Assembly (NCBI GenBank): GCA_002336895.1
Contig: DDFC01000008.1
Span: 62,001-126,000 of the forward strand
Origin: Verrucomicrobiaceae bacterium UBA1938
GTDB taxonomy: Bacteria; Verrucomicrobiota; Verrucomicrobiia; Verrucomicrobiales; Verrucomicrobiaceae
Length of the DNA: 64,000 nucleotides
Reading direction: 5' to 3'
The notes below the pieces were generated by a model, which saw only the letters and a program-made list of their open reading frames with translations, was not told the origin of the DNA and made no database searches. Every line of letters starts with the position of its first letter. The first letter of the stretch is position 1. Shown here piece after piece: positions 1 through 8,669 of this stretch. A program made the translations under genes and the position numbers.

Positions 1-772
1 TGTCCTGGTGGCGCTCAAAGAACTTCGTGGTGTGCTCCTCGTCGCGCGTCAGCGCCAGCAGGCCGCTGCCGGCGGACATGTCGGCATACATGTTCGGGTA
101 GTCCGCCAGGTAGCGGTCGGTGATGCCTCCCGGTGTGATCTTGCCCTTCGGGTAGTTCACCTTCTGATCGTGATTTTTGTCGATGTTTCCCCAAAACGCC
201 TGCGCATGGCCGATGAAGTTCGTCTTGGGAAACTTCTCCAGCATGGTGTGAAAGCGGTCATAGCCCAGGTTGTACGTCAGGTGCTGGAAGTGCAGCAGGA
301 TGGGCACGTTGTATTCGCCCGCCAGCGCATACAGTTTCTGACTCTCAGCGGAATCACACTGCACCATGAACTTTTGCTCGCCGATCATGCATGCACCCTG
401 CTTCAGCCAGGCCTCGATGGCGGCGGGGGCACCGTCCAGATCCGTGACCTCATTGGCGGCCCAGAGATAGGCTCCGGGATGGGCTTTGGCAAAGTCCCGC
501 GCGGCCTCCGTGGTGGCGCACTGCGCGGCCAGCCCGTTCGACTTCCCATGATGGGTGGACTCGCGGTCCACATACGTGCCTGCGGGCAGGATGATCGAGG
601 TGGTGATGCCCATGGCTTCCTGATGCGTCAGCAGATGCTCGTCTGCACGCTTGTGGTAGTTCATGTGCTGGTGGATGTCGATCACCGGCTCCGCTGCGGC
701 GGGCGTCTGCCCCAGGACTTGCGTGGTGAGTGCGGCGATCCCGGTGCTGATGAAGGTGCGGCGTGAGGTCAT
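1..772 (-). CDS. Exported amidohydrolase-family metal hydrolase (3' end cut by window)
   Basis: Probably a TIM-barrel hydrolase of the amidohydrolase_2 type acting outside the cytoplasm. The visible part is about 257 residues and the C-terminus lies beyond base 1. The start is the ATG at 772-770, giving MTSRRTFIST followed by a hydrophobic stretch and GQTPAAA. This is a twin-arginine (Tat) signal with RR at residues 4-5. Directly after it comes IDIHQHMNYH, the HxH metal-binding motif that opens amidohydrolase_2 proteins. A later ILLHFQH stretch supplies another likely metal-ligand histidine. Many such Tat-exported paralogues occur in Verrucomicrobia and Planctomycetes, and the substrate cannot be told. 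The family is clear from the motifs; the exact reaction (lactonase, decarboxylase or other) is unknown. Confidence 0.75.
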   Translation of the reverse strand, partial: MTSRRTFISTGIAALTTQVLGQTPAAAEPVIDIHQHMNYHKRADEHLLTHQEAMGITTSIILPAGTYVDRESTHHGKSNGLAAQCATTEAARDFAKAHPGAYLWAANEVTDLDGAPAAIEAWLKQGACMIGEQKFMVQCDSAESQKLYALAGEYNVPILLHFQHLTYNLGYDRFHTMLEKFPKTNFIGHAQAFWGNIDKNHDQKVNYPKGKITPGGITDRYLADYPNMYADMSAGSGLLALTRDEEHTTKFFERHQD

Positions 773-950
773 CCAGCCACTACGCCTTGGATGCGATGAC
801 CTTATCAGCCGCCGGAAGATGGCCGCAAAGAGGCGCAAAAAAGCTCAAAAAGGGGAAGGGGAGTGAAGCCGTTTTCAAGACTTCATCAGGCGACGACTCG
901 TCGCCACCCCACAGGCTGCCGCGTGGCCCGGTTCTTTCATCCTATGACGC

Positions 951-1418
951 TCACACCAGACCCTGCGTATCCGCCAGTTTGGAGCCTGCGCGCAGCATGC
1001 CGGTCTGTGCGGCGCCGGTCAGATTGGCGGCGATGAGGTCGGCATCGGTGAAGTCAGCATTGGTCAGGTTGGCTCCCCGCAGGTCTGCGCCGGAGAGATC
1101 CGCACCGCGCACGTTGGCTCCGCTGAGGTTGGCGTTTTGCAGGGACACACCGCCGAGGTCGGCACCGCTGAAGTCCACGCCACTGAGGTTCGCATTGTCA
1201 AAGTTGGCTCCGCTGAAGTCAGCGCCGGAGAAGTTGGTGCCCACCAGTGTGGCTCCGGCGAAGGTGGTGCCTACAAACTGGCCCTTGGCCAGATTCACTC
1301 CGCTGAGATCCACTCCGGAGAGGTTCATTCCCGTTTCATCGATCTTGGTTCCGCTGGCGCCTCCGCTGGAGAGCCATTGAGCGTGCGCGGCGACTTCTTC
1401 GGTGGTGATGCTGGCCAT
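951..1418 (-). CDS. Pentapeptide-repeat protein
   Basis: A 155-residue protein. From about residue 30 to 140 it is made of A(D/N)LXX-type five-residue repeats (for example NLSGVDLSGV, ADLSGADLRGANL), which fold as a right-handed quadrilateral beta-helix. The N-terminus (MASITTEEVAAHAQWL) is not repetitive and there is no signal peptide, so it is probably cytoplasmic. Some family members mimic DNA and protect gyrase (Qnr, MfpA), but most have no known role and nothing here points to a specific one. It lies downstream of sucC on the same strand, just past the sucC terminator, so any transcription from sucC would be by readthrough. Confidence 0.85.
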   Translation of the reverse strand: MASITTEEVAAHAQWLSSGGASGTKIDETGMNLSGVDLSGVNLAKGQFVGTTFAGATLVGTNFSGADFSGANFDNANLSGVDFSGADLGGVSLQNANLSGANVRGADLSGADLRGANLTNADFTDADLIAANLTGAAQTGMLRAGSKLADTQGLV

Positions 1419-1430
1419 GGTGGCAAAAAG

Positions 1431-1464
1431 AAAACCCGATTTACGAGGCCGTAAACCGGGTTTT
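1431..1464 (-). terminator. Rho-independent terminator of sucC
   Basis: A hairpin with arms AAAACCCG-TTTACG and CGTAAA-CGGGTTTT (one bulge). On the minus strand it runs into TTTTCTTTTT. It lies 39 bases after the sucC stop and ends 13 bases before the pentapeptide-protein start, so it should separate the two transcripts. Confidence 0.8.
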
Positions 1465-1502
1465 CAGATTTGTTGCTGGCGCTTGTTTCAGCGCCGGATG
1501 CA

Positions 1503-2687
1503 TCAGCCGTTCACGGCTGCCACGATCTTCTGCGCGGCGTCGGTCAGGTCGCTGGCGCTGGTGATCTTCAGGCCGCTGCTGGCCAGAGTGGCCTTGCCGG
1601 CTTCGACGTTGTTGCCTTCCAGGCGCACCACCAGCGGGATGCTCAGGGACACTTCCTGCGCCGCGGCGATGATGCCGGTGGCGATGATGTTGCAGTCCAT
1701 GATGCCGCCAAAGATGTTGACCAGGATGCCCTTCACGTTCGGGTCTCCCAGGATGATCTTGAAGGCCGCAGTCACCTGCTCCTTCGTCGCGCCACCGCCC
1801 ACATCGAGGAAGTTGGCAGGCTCGCCACCGTGGAATTTGATGATGTCCATCGTGGACATGGCCAGACCGGCGCCGTTCACGAGGCAGGCGATGTTGCCGT
1901 CCAGACCGATGTAGTTCAGGCCGTATTCGCTGGCGGCTACTTCACGGGGGTCTTCCTCGGAGGTGTCGCGCATGGCGGTCACGTCCTTCTGGCGGTAGAG
2001 GGAGTTGTCGTCAAAGTTGAACTTGGCATCCAGAGCCACGAGCTGGTCGTCATCCGTCACGGAGAGGGGGTTGATTTCCACCAGGGAGCAGTCGCTCTTC
2101 AGGTAGAGATTCCACAGCGCGGTGAAAAGCTTCACGGCCTGATTCATCAGCGCGCCGCGCAGATTGAGGGAGGCGGCGAGCTTGCGGCACTGGTAGCCCT
2201 GCAGACCGATGGCGGGATTGATGAATTCCTTGGTTATCTTCTCCGGGGTCTTCTCGGCCACTTCTTCGATGTTCATGCCGCCTTCCGTGGAGGCGATGAT
2301 GGCGTGGCTGCTGCTCACGCGGTCAAACAGGATGGCAAAGTAGTACTCCTTCTTGATGTTCACAGCCTTGGCGATGAGCACCTTGCTCACCAGCTTGCCT
2401 TCCGGGCCGGTCTGGTGCGTCACCAGCGTCTGGCCCAGCATCTTGCCGGCGATGTCTTCAGCCTCTTCCGGTGTGTTGATCACGTGCACACCACCTTTGA
2501 AGCCATTCTTGAAGGTGCCCTTGCCGCGTCCACCTGCGTGGATCTGCGCCTTCACCACCAGACCGCTCTGACCGATCTCACGAGCGGCGGCTCCTGCTTC
2601 AGCCGCCGTGCTGGCGACGATTCCTTTTGGGCTGGCGACGCCGAATTTTTCAAAGAGCTGCTTGGCTTGGTACTCGTGGATGTTCAT
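1503..2687 (-). CDS. sucC: Succinyl-CoA synthetase, beta subunit (ADP-forming)
   Basis: Nucleotide-binding subunit of the TCA-cycle enzyme that interconverts succinyl-CoA and succinate with ATP or GTP. It has 394 residues, against about 388 in E. coli. The ATG at 2687 is chosen because it gives the diagnostic N-terminus MNIHEYQAKQLFEKFGV; the longer frame adds 23 residues unlike the family. The ATP-grasp motifs VVKAQIHAGGRGKG (about residue 42), EINPL (about 197) and the C-terminal segment VNIFGGIMDC are present. The catalytic phosphohistidine lies in the alpha subunit SucD, whose gene normally follows sucC directly. Here a terminator and an unrelated gene follow, so sucD must lie elsewhere. 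KorAB at the other end of the window would make its substrate. Confidence 0.97.
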   Translation of the reverse strand: MNIHEYQAKQLFEKFGVASPKGIVASTAAEAGAAAREIGQSGLVVKAQIHAGGRGKGTFKNGFKGGVHVINTPEEAEDIAGKMLGQTLVTHQTGPEGKLVSKVLIAKAVNIKKEYYFAILFDRVSSSHAIIASTEGGMNIEEVAEKTPEKITKEFINPAIGLQGYQCRKLAASLNLRGALMNQAVKLFTALWNLYLKSDCSLVEINPLSVTDDDQLVALDAKFNFDDNSLYRQKDVTAMRDTSEEDPREVAASEYGLNYIGLDGNIACLVNGAGLAMSTMDIIKFHGGEPANFLDVGGGATKEQVTAAFKIILGDPNVKGILVNIFGGIMDCNIIATGIIAAAQEVSLSIPLVVRLEGNNVEAGKATLASSGLKITSASDLTDAAQKIVAAVNG

Positions 2688-2822
2688 GGGGGAGATTGAA
2701 TAGGGGTCCCGCGATAGTAGGAGTGCCACCCCAAGCGTCAAGGCGCATTCCCGCATGGATGAGAGAATGAGGCGCTTGCCCTATGCCACGGCCTGCGGCA
2801 TAGCGCATTTCACTGCTTTTTT

Positions 2823-3491
2823 ATGCGAATCGATGTGCTCACCCTCTTCCCGGAACTCGTCACTGTGCCCATGGGGCTCAGCATGATGGGCCGTGCGCAG
2901 GAGAAAGGCGCGCTCGATCTCCACGTGCATGATCTGCGGGAGCACGGCCTGGGCAAACACCGCCATGTGGACGACACGCCCTACGGCGGTGGTCAGGGCA
3001 TGGTCATCCGCCCAGAGCCTGTCTTTGAGGCGCTGGACCGCATCGACACGCCGCAGGCGCGCATCATCTACATGTCTCCCGCTGGCCGGCGCTTTGATCA
3101 GGCCACCGCACACCGTCTCGCTGCCGAGCCGCACCTCATCTTTCTCTCCGGCCACTACGAGGGCATCGACCACCGCATCATCGAGCACTGGGTGGATGAG
3201 GAGATCAGCCTCGGGGATTATGTGCTGACGAATGGAGCCATCGCCGCCGTGGTGGTCATGGACGCCATCGTGCGTCTGCTGCCCGGGGTGCTGGGAGACG
3301 AGATGAGCGCGGTTGAGGAGAGCTTTGGAGAGAGCGGCCTGCTGGAGGCTCCGCAGTACACCAAGCCCGCTGAATACCGTGGCCTCAAAGTGCCTGACAC
3401 CCTGCTCAGTGGCAACCACGCCAAAATCGCCGCATGGCGTGCCGAGCAGTCCCGCGAGCGTACAAAGGCGAACAGGCCTGACCTGCTTTGA
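2823..3491 (+). CDS. trmD: tRNA (guanine-N1-)-methyltransferase
   Basis: Uses SAM to methylate G37, 3' of the anticodon, in tRNAs reading CNN codons, which prevents +1 frameshifting. It has 222 residues, slightly short of E. coli TrmD (255). The N-terminus MRIDVLTLFPELV, the DDTPYGGGQGMV loop, LIFLSGHYEGIDHR and EISLGDYVLTNGA of the trefoil-knot SPOUT fold are all visible, followed by the C-terminal segment PQYTKPAEYRG. It usually sits in rpsP-rimM-trmD-rplS; none of those is adjacent here, so the cluster is broken up. The next feature is a tRNA gene on the same strand. Confidence 0.97.
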   Translation: MRIDVLTLFPELVTVPMGLSMMGRAQEKGALDLHVHDLREHGLGKHRHVDDTPYGGGQGMVIRPEPVFEALDRIDTPQARIIYMSPAGRRFDQATAHRLAAEPHLIFLSGHYEGIDHRIIEHWVDEEISLGDYVLTNGAIAAVVVMDAIVRLLPGVLGDEMSAVEESFGESGLLEAPQYTKPAEYRGLKVPDTLLSGNHAKIAAWRAEQSRERTKANRPDLL

Positions 3492-3595
3492 GTGCCATGC
3501 ACATCATTGTCTGTTTCTCAGCGCTCTCTTTGTCATCTGGCCCGGCCTTCAGAAATTCGCATCGCAAAACAGTCCGCGTTTAGTTGCATTTTCGT

Positions 3596-3625
3596 TTGAC
3601 GATTGGGCACGCCACACGCTAAATA
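3596..3625 (+). promoter_or_regulatory. Sigma-70-type promoter of tRNA-Ser
   Basis: TTGACG at 3596-3601 and TAAATA at 3620-3625, separated by 18 bases. The expected start site is about 37 bases before the tRNA. No other promoter candidate in the trmD-tRNA gap is as good. Confidence 0.6.
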
Positions 3626-3668
3626 AGCACTCCGCTGGCCGACCGGCTGCGGAACACAACTGAGTTTT

Positions 3669-3759
3669 GGTGAGGTGGCTGAGTGGTCGAAAGCACATCT
3701 TTGCTAAAGATGCGTAGCCTTATCCGCTACCGAGGGTTCGAATCCCTCCCTCACCGCCA
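3669..3759 (+). tRNA. tRNA-Ser(GCU), CCA encoded
   Basis: Full class II cloverleaf. The acceptor arms GGTGAGG (3669-3675) and CCTCACC (3749-3755) pair perfectly, with discriminator G3756 and an encoded CCA at 3757-3759. The anticodon stem CATCT/AGATG (3696-3700, 3708-3712) encloses loop TTGCTAA, with anticodon GCT at 3703-3705, which reads AGC and AGU serine codons. The long variable arm (about 3713-3731) is the serine hallmark. The T-arm is GAGGG/CCCTC with loop TTCGAAT. Confidence 0.97.
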
Positions 3760-4244
3760 GTTGCACTGCCTTGAGTCTGCTGACTCTACACAAAGGAGGT
3801 GATGGCCGGTCTCGTCTCATAACAGCGAGCAGCCTGTGTCCCTGCGCTCAGTTTCAGCATATTTTTTGTGCTCAGTGGCTGAGCCGCGCGCACAGGCTTT
3901 TAATCGATTCAAAGCTGACACACGGGGGGGATCGCAACAGCCGCCCATCGTGTGCTCAATATCAGACCGGTCAAAAAACGGGCGTGCGCCGCAGAACGCC
4001 GGGAAAACATCCATACACCATATATAAAGATGGGCTGGGTCTGGTGAGGCAGGGCAGGGACTGTATTAGCAGCCAGTCAGACAGCCTCGATTTTCGGGGA
4101 AAGCATGATTTTCATGCCCTGAGGAATGAGGTGCCAAGAAAAAAACAAAGGCTGAATGATCGCAAAAATGAGCCTTGGCGGGGTGATAGGCTCCAGTTAA
4201 TGCATTGATTTTAATGTAATTGCGTCGCTCCCTTGGATTGGTTT

Positions 4245-4273
4245 TTGGACTTGCGCAGTTTTGAAAATAAACT
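4245..4273 (+). promoter_or_regulatory. Possible promoter of the rpsL operon
   Basis: TTGGAC (4245-4250), a 17-base spacer and TAAACT (4268-4273), in the only AT-rich part of the gap. It would give a leader of roughly 215 bases before rpsL. The boxes match consensus only partly, so this is a candidate. Confidence 0.3.
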
Positions 4274-4420
4274 CAAAAAATCCGAAATACTGCTTGCGCA
4301 CAGTTTGGGACTCGCCAGTATGCGCGCTCCCAAGGCCCAGCCTCCCCCACGAAGCTGGCTAAATAAAGACCCTCCACGGAGGCTCTTCATTATCGGCACC
4401 AGATCCGGAAAAGTCTGCGT

Positions 4421-4437
4421 ATGCTCAATGTGAGCAT
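4421..4437. promoter_or_regulatory. Perfect 7-bp inverted repeat in the rpsL leader
   Basis: ATGCTCA-ATG-TGAGCAT, arms of seven bases with a three-base centre, ending 60 bases before the rpsL start. As DNA it could be an operator. As RNA its loop would be very tight. Function unproven. Confidence 0.35.
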
Positions 4438-4497
4438 GGCGCGCTGTCTCCTGAAACTGGCTCCGATTAAAGCCAAGGTTTACAGCTCTTTCACACC

Positions 4498-4902
4498 ATG
4501 CCCACCATCAATCAACTCGTCAGACACGGCCGCAAAGACAAGGCGGTAAAGTCGAAGTCTCCTGCGCTTGCAAAGTGCCCGCAGCGTCGTGGCGTCTGCC
4601 TTCAGGTGATGACCCGCACCCCGAAGAAGCCCAACTCCGCTCTTCGTAAGGTGGCCAAAGTTCGTCTGACCAACGGTTACGAAGTCATCGCCTACATCGG
4701 TGGTGAAGGTCACAATCTTCAGGAACACAGCATCGTGCTGGTCCGCGGTGGTCGTGTGAAAGACTTGCCCGGTGTGCGTTACCACATCGTCCGCGGTACT
4801 CTCGACTGCCTTGGTGTTGAAGCTCGTCGTCGCGGCCGTTCCAAATACGGTGCCAAGCGTCCAAAGGCCGGTGCAGCAGCCGCCGCCGCCAAGAAGAAGT
4901 AA
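4498..4902 (+). CDS. rpsL: 30S ribosomal protein S12
   Basis: Decoding-centre protein of the small subunit, 134 residues. MPTINQLVRHGRK at the start, TPKKPNSALRK (residues 41-51) and GGRVKDLPGVRYH are intact. The two lysines where streptomycin-resistance changes usually occur (PKKPNS and VKDLPG) are wild type, so streptomycin sensitivity at this target is expected. The C-terminus carries an extra Ala/Lys-rich tail of about ten residues. First gene of the long ribosomal run, with rpsG 36 bases downstream. Confidence 0.98.
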   Translation: MPTINQLVRHGRKDKAVKSKSPALAKCPQRRGVCLQVMTRTPKKPNSALRKVAKVRLTNGYEVIAYIGGEGHNLQEHSIVLVRGGRVKDLPGVRYHIVRGTLDCLGVEARRRGRSKYGAKRPKAGAAAAAAKKK

Positions 4903-4938
4903 GAACCCCTCTGATTTAAATCCTCATCTCTCCACGCC

Positions 4939-5412
4939 ATGGCCCGCAGAAAACGCGTTTACAACAAAGAGGTTCGCAAGGACAGCCGTTACGACAGCGA
5001 ACTCGTTGCCTCCCTCATCAGCAACATCATGCTTGATGGCAAGAAGTCCCTTGCTGAGCGCATCGTCTATTCCGCCATCGAAGCTCTCAACGAGAAGACC
5101 GACAGCGTCGATCCTCTGGAGCTCTTCAACCGCGCCATCGAAAACACCAAGCCTCGCGTGGAAGTCAAAGCCCGCCGCGTGGGTGGTGCCACCTACCAGG
5201 TGCCCCTCGAAGTCTCCCCCCGCCGTCAGGAGTCCCTGGCCATGCGCTGGATCGTCGGTTTCGCCCGTGGCCGCAAAGGCCAGGCCATGCACCGCGCGCT
5301 GGCAAATGAGCTCAAGGATGCCGCCCAGGGGCAGGGGAATGCCGTCCGCAAGCGCGACGACGTCCACAAGCAGGCTCAGGCCAACCGCGCCTTCGCCCAC
5401 TTCCGCTTCTAA
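4939..5412 (+). CDS. rpsG: 30S ribosomal protein S7
   Basis: 157 residues. It nucleates folding of the 16S 3' domain and contacts E-site tRNA. MARRKRVYNKEVRKDSRY, the MLDGKK segment and GGATYQVPLEVSPRRQ are characteristic. The C-terminal VRKRDDVHKQAQANRAFAHFRF is the usual long helix that reaches toward the E site. Second gene of the operon; fusA follows after 51 bases. Confidence 0.98.
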   Translation: MARRKRVYNKEVRKDSRYDSELVASLISNIMLDGKKSLAERIVYSAIEALNEKTDSVDPLELFNRAIENTKPRVEVKARRVGGATYQVPLEVSPRRQESLAMRWIVGFARGRKGQAMHRALANELKDAAQGQGNAVRKRDDVHKQAQANRAFAHFRF

Positions 5413-5463
5413 TCGTTCTCACATCACCTTTTCTCGTCCACTTCACGCCTTTTAAACGACCCC

Positions 5464-7614
5464 ATGTCGAACCCCAACTCCCCCAACCGCGAATTCCCAC
5501 TTGAGCGCACCCGCAACATCGGGATCTGCGCCCACATCGACGCGGGCAAGACGACCCTCACCGAGCGTATTCTGTTCTACACGGGCATGATCCACAAGAT
5601 CGGTGAAGTGCACGACGGCGCTGCCACCACCGACTGGATGGAGCAGGAAAAAGAGCGTGGTATCACCATCACCTCCGCTGCTGTGACCGCCAAGTGGAAG
5701 CAGCTCAAGGAAGCCGGCATCTACAAGTCCCGCGAACTCGAAGACATCCGCGTCAACATCATCGACACCCCCGGACACGTGGACTTCACCGCTGAAGTGG
5801 AACGTTCCCTCCGCGTGCTCGACGGTGCCATCTTCGTCCTCTGCGGCGTGGCAGGCGTGCAGCCCCAGTCCGAAACCGTTTACCGTCAGGCTGAAAAGTA
5901 TGGCGTGCCCCGCATCGCCTTCGTGAACAAGATGGACCGCACCGGTGCCAACTTCTTCAACGTGGTGAAGGACGTCCGCACCAAGCTCGGCGCTCCTGCC
6001 TTCCCGATCCTCATCCCGATCGGTGCTGAAGACAACCTTATCGGCCAGATCGACGTGGTGAACCAGAAGGCCATCATCTATTCCGATGACGAAAAGTTTG
6101 GCTCCAAGTACACCGTGCGTGACCTGGAAGGCGATGAAGTGGCCACCGCAAAAGCCGCCTATGACGAACTGCTGGACGCCGTCTGCAGCTCCGATGAAGA
6201 GCTGGGCATGATGTTCCTCGAAGAGCAGCCCATCGGCCCGAAAGAACTCAAGGCCGGCCTCCGCCGCTCCGTGATCGCCAACAAGATCATCCCGATGGCT
6301 GGTGGCTCCGCCTTCAAAAACAAGGGCGTGCAGTATCTGATCGACGCCGTGATCGACTATCTCCCCGGCCCGCTCGACATCGAACCTCAGAAGGGCACCG
6401 TGGTGGACGAACCCGAAAACGTCATCGAAGCCAAGCCTGACGATAACGGCAAGTTCATCGCCCTCGGCTTCAAGCTTTGGTCCGACAAGTTCGGCCGCCT
6501 CGTCTTCTTCCGCGTCTATTCCGGCAAGGTTTCCAAGGGCGACACGATCTACAATCCCCGCACCCGCAAGTCTGAGCGTGTGGGTCGTCTCATCCAGATC
6601 CAGGCCGCCGTCCACAAGGACATCGACACCTGCTACTCGGGTGACATCGCCGCCCTCGTGGGTGTGAAGGACGTCCGCACCGGCGACACCTTCTGCGATG
6701 ACAGTCTCGAAGTTCAGCTCGAGCCGCCAACCTTCCCGGAACCCGTGATCTCCATGGCCGTGGAGCCGAAGACCAAGGGCGACCAGGAGCGCATGGCGAA
6801 TGCTCTTCAGCGCCTTTCCGAAGAAGATCCTACATTCTTCGTCAAGACCGACGAAGAAACCGGCCAGACCATCATCGCCGGCATGGGCGAGCTTCACCTC
6901 GAAATTCTTTGCGACCGCCTCAAGCGCGAGCACAAAGTGGAAACCAACACCGGCAAGCCGCAGATCGCTTACCGCGAAACCCTCACCCAGCCCGCCGATG
7001 GCGAAGGCAAGCTCGTCAAGCAGTCCGGTGGCCGTGGTCAGTATGGCCACGTGGTCATCAAGGTCCGCCCTGGTGAGAAGGGTTCCGGCATTGTCGTCGA
7101 AAACAAGGTGGTCGGTGGTACGATCCCGAAGGAATTCATCAACCCTGCCAAGGCTGGTTGCATCGAAGCCGCTCTGAACGGCATCATCGCTGGTTATCCG
7201 GTGATCGACATGCACATCGACCTCGTTGACGGCTCCAGCCATGAAGTGGACTCCAACGAAAACGCCTTCAAGATGGCTGGTATCTTCGCCGTCAAAGACG
7301 CTCTGAAGAAAGCCAAGTGCATCCTTCTTGAGCCGATCATGGCAGTGGAAGCCTCCACTCCTGAAGACTACCAGGGCGACATCATGGGTGACCTTAACCG
7401 CCGCCGTGGCAAGATCCAGGGCATGGACAGCCGCGGCACCACCGCCATCCTGCGCGCCGAAGTGCCGCTGGCTGAAATGTTCGGCTACTCCACCGCCATC
7501 CGCACCCTCTCCTCCGGTCGCGCCAGCTATTCCATGCAGCCCTCTCACTTCGAGCAGGTGCCGAACCAGATCGTTGAGCAGATCGTCGAGCAGCGTGGTG
7601 GCTCCAAGTCCTAA
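5464..7614 (+). CDS. fusA: Translation elongation factor G
   Basis: GTPase that drives tRNA-mRNA translocation and, with RRF, ribosome recycling. It has 716 residues, normal for EF-G. G1 AHIDAGKT is at 23-30, the switch I threonine lies in RGITITSAA (65-73), G3 DTPGH at 101-105 and G4 NKMD at 155-158. Domains II-V follow with no visible gap, including GMGELHLEI of domain III and YSMQPSHFEQVP near the C-terminus. In the classic str operon tuf follows; here rpsJ follows after 41 bases, so the str and S10 operons are fused without tuf. Confidence 0.98.
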   Translation: MSNPNSPNREFPLERTRNIGICAHIDAGKTTLTERILFYTGMIHKIGEVHDGAATTDWMEQEKERGITITSAAVTAKWKQLKEAGIYKSRELEDIRVNIIDTPGHVDFTAEVERSLRVLDGAIFVLCGVAGVQPQSETVYRQAEKYGVPRIAFVNKMDRTGANFFNVVKDVRTKLGAPAFPILIPIGAEDNLIGQIDVVNQKAIIYSDDEKFGSKYTVRDLEGDEVATAKAAYDELLDAVCSSDEELGMMFLEEQPIGPKELKAGLRRSVIANKIIPMAGGSAFKNKGVQYLIDAVIDYLPGPLDIEPQKGTVVDEPENVIEAKPDDNGKFIALGFKLWSDKFGRLVFFRVYSGKVSKGDTIYNPRTRKSERVGRLIQIQAAVHKDIDTCYSGDIAALVGVKDVRTGDTFCDDSLEVQLEPPTFPEPVISMAVEPKTKGDQERMANALQRLSEEDPTFFVKTDEETGQTIIAGMGELHLEILCDRLKREHKVETNTGKPQIAYRETLTQPADGEGKLVKQSGGRGQYGHVVIKVRPGEKGSGIVVENKVVGGTIPKEFINPAKAGCIEAALNGIIAGYPVIDMHIDLVDGSSHEVDSNENAFKMAGIFAVKDALKKAKCILLEPIMAVEASTPEDYQGDIMGDLNRRRGKIQGMDSRGTTAILRAEVPLAEMFGYSTAIRTLSSGRASYSMQPSHFEQVPNQIVEQIVEQRGGSKS

Positions 7615-7655
7615 CGCACACGTGCACTGAACCCTCTTTCCCACGGACCATTGTC

Positions 7656-7964
7656 ATGAATAATCAACGCATCAGAATCCGCCTTCGCGCCTATGACTAC
7701 CGCGTGCTCGACAAGAGCACCGCAGACATCGTCGAAACCGCGAAGCGCACCGGCGCGCGTGTCGCAGGCCCCATCCCGCTGCCCACCCGCATCGAGAAGT
7801 ACACCGTGAACCGTTCTCCGCACGTGGACAAGAAGTCCATGGACCAGTTCGAAATCCGCACGCACAAGCGCCTGCTTGACATCGTGGACCCCACCTCCCG
7901 CACCGTGGACGAGCTCAAGAAGCTCAACCTGCCCTCCGGTGTGGACATCACCATCAAGATCTAA
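7656..7964 (+). CDS. rpsJ: 30S ribosomal protein S10
   Basis: 102 residues. MNNQRIRIRLRAYDYRVLD at the start and VDKKSMDQFEIRTHKRLLDI in the middle are diagnostic. S10 (NusE) belongs to the 30S head and also joins the NusB antitermination complex. It is the first gene of the classic S10 operon but here follows fusA after 41 bases, so it is probably transcribed from upstream. Confidence 0.97.
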   Translation: MNNQRIRIRLRAYDYRVLDKSTADIVETAKRTGARVAGPIPLPTRIEKYTVNRSPHVDKKSMDQFEIRTHKRLLDIVDPTSRTVDELKKLNLPSGVDITIKI

Positions 7965-8001
7965 GGCGGATCATCACATTTAAACACAGGAGGACACATT
8001 C

Positions 8002-8652
8002 ATGAGTCTCGGATTGATCGGCAAAAAACTCGGCATGACCAAGGTCTATGACGCCAAGGGAGACGCAGTCTCCGTCACGGTCGTGGACGTCAGCGGCAAC
8101 ACCATCCTTCAGGTGAAGCGCAGCGACGGCAAGGACAAGTACAGCGCCGTCCAGGTCGGCTACGGTGAGCAGACCAAGGAATCCCGCGTCAGCAAGCCCC
8201 TGCTGGGCCACTTCAAGAAGCACGGCAGCACCGCCAAGCGCATCGTCAAGGAATTCCGCCTTGCCAGCGACGACCAGCTCCCCGCTGCAGACGCCAAGCT
8301 CGACGCCAGCATCTTCAGCAACGGCCAGATCGTTGACGTCATCGGCAACACCAAGGGCAAGGGTTTCCAGGGCGTTGTGAAGCGCTGGAACTTCAGCGGC
8401 CAGCCCGCCACCCACGGTCACATGATGCACCGTCGAACAGGTTCCATCGGCTGCCGTCTGACCCCCGGCCTTGTGTGGAAGAACCAGAAGATGCCCGGCC
8501 ATGACGGCACCACCCGCTGCACCACGCAGAATCTGGTCGTCGTGCAGAGCCGCCCTGAAGAAGGCATTCTTCTCATCAAAGGCGCCCTCCCCGGCAACAC
8601 TGGCAGCATCGTTGTGGTGCGCCCCGGCAAGAAGGCCGTCGCCAAGAAATAA
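8002..8652 (+). CDS. rplC: 50S ribosomal protein L3
   Basis: 216 residues. MSLGLIGKKLGMTKVYD and the loop KGFQGVVKRWNFSGQPATHGHMMHRRTGSIG, which reaches toward the peptidyl-transferase centre, identify it. A strong ribosome site (AGGAGG) lies about ten bases before the ATG. rplD follows after 17 bases. Confidence 0.98.
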   Translation: MSLGLIGKKLGMTKVYDAKGDAVSVTVVDVSGNTILQVKRSDGKDKYSAVQVGYGEQTKESRVSKPLLGHFKKHGSTAKRIVKEFRLASDDQLPAADAKLDASIFSNGQIVDVIGNTKGKGFQGVVKRWNFSGQPATHGHMMHRRTGSIGCRLTPGLVWKNQKMPGHDGTTRCTTQNLVVVQSRPEEGILLIKGALPGNTGSIVVVRPGKKAVAKK

Positions 8653-8669
8653 CCCTGAGGAACTGAACC

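Larger units (their letters stand above)
3760..4497 (+). other. 738-base non-coding stretch: leader region of the ribosomal-protein operon
   Basis: No convincing gene. The reading frames here have no family resemblance, no good ribosome site and odd composition. Visible elements: AAAGGAGGTGAT at 3792-3803, the exact complement of a typical 16S rRNA 3' end, not followed by a usable ORF; a possible promoter near 4245; an 8-base direct repeat CTTGCGCA at 4250 and 4293; and a palindrome at 4421-4437. The base composition of 4200-4320 is clearly AT-richer than the flanks, as expected for a strong promoter region ahead of rpsL. Confidence 0.6.

Noticed and set aside
8..766. 252-codon plus-strand frame at the left edge
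   Set aside because: Opposite to a Tat-signal amidohydrolase with an HxH motif.
1470..2699. 409-codon plus-strand frame opposite sucC
   Set aside because: Antisense to a certain gene with no domain.
4300..4430. Possible 4.5S/SRP RNA near the tRNA-Ser (CCGGAA seen)
   Set aside because: The conserved SRP tetraloop region and pairing arms are not there.
3771..4433. Short frames in the rpsL leader
   Set aside because: Cys/Arg/Ser-rich, no ribosome sites at proper distance, no family match.
5452..7644. 730-codon minus-strand frame opposite fusA
   Set aside because: Pure shadow of a GC-rich conserved gene; composition His/Val/Gly-rich and no family resemblance.
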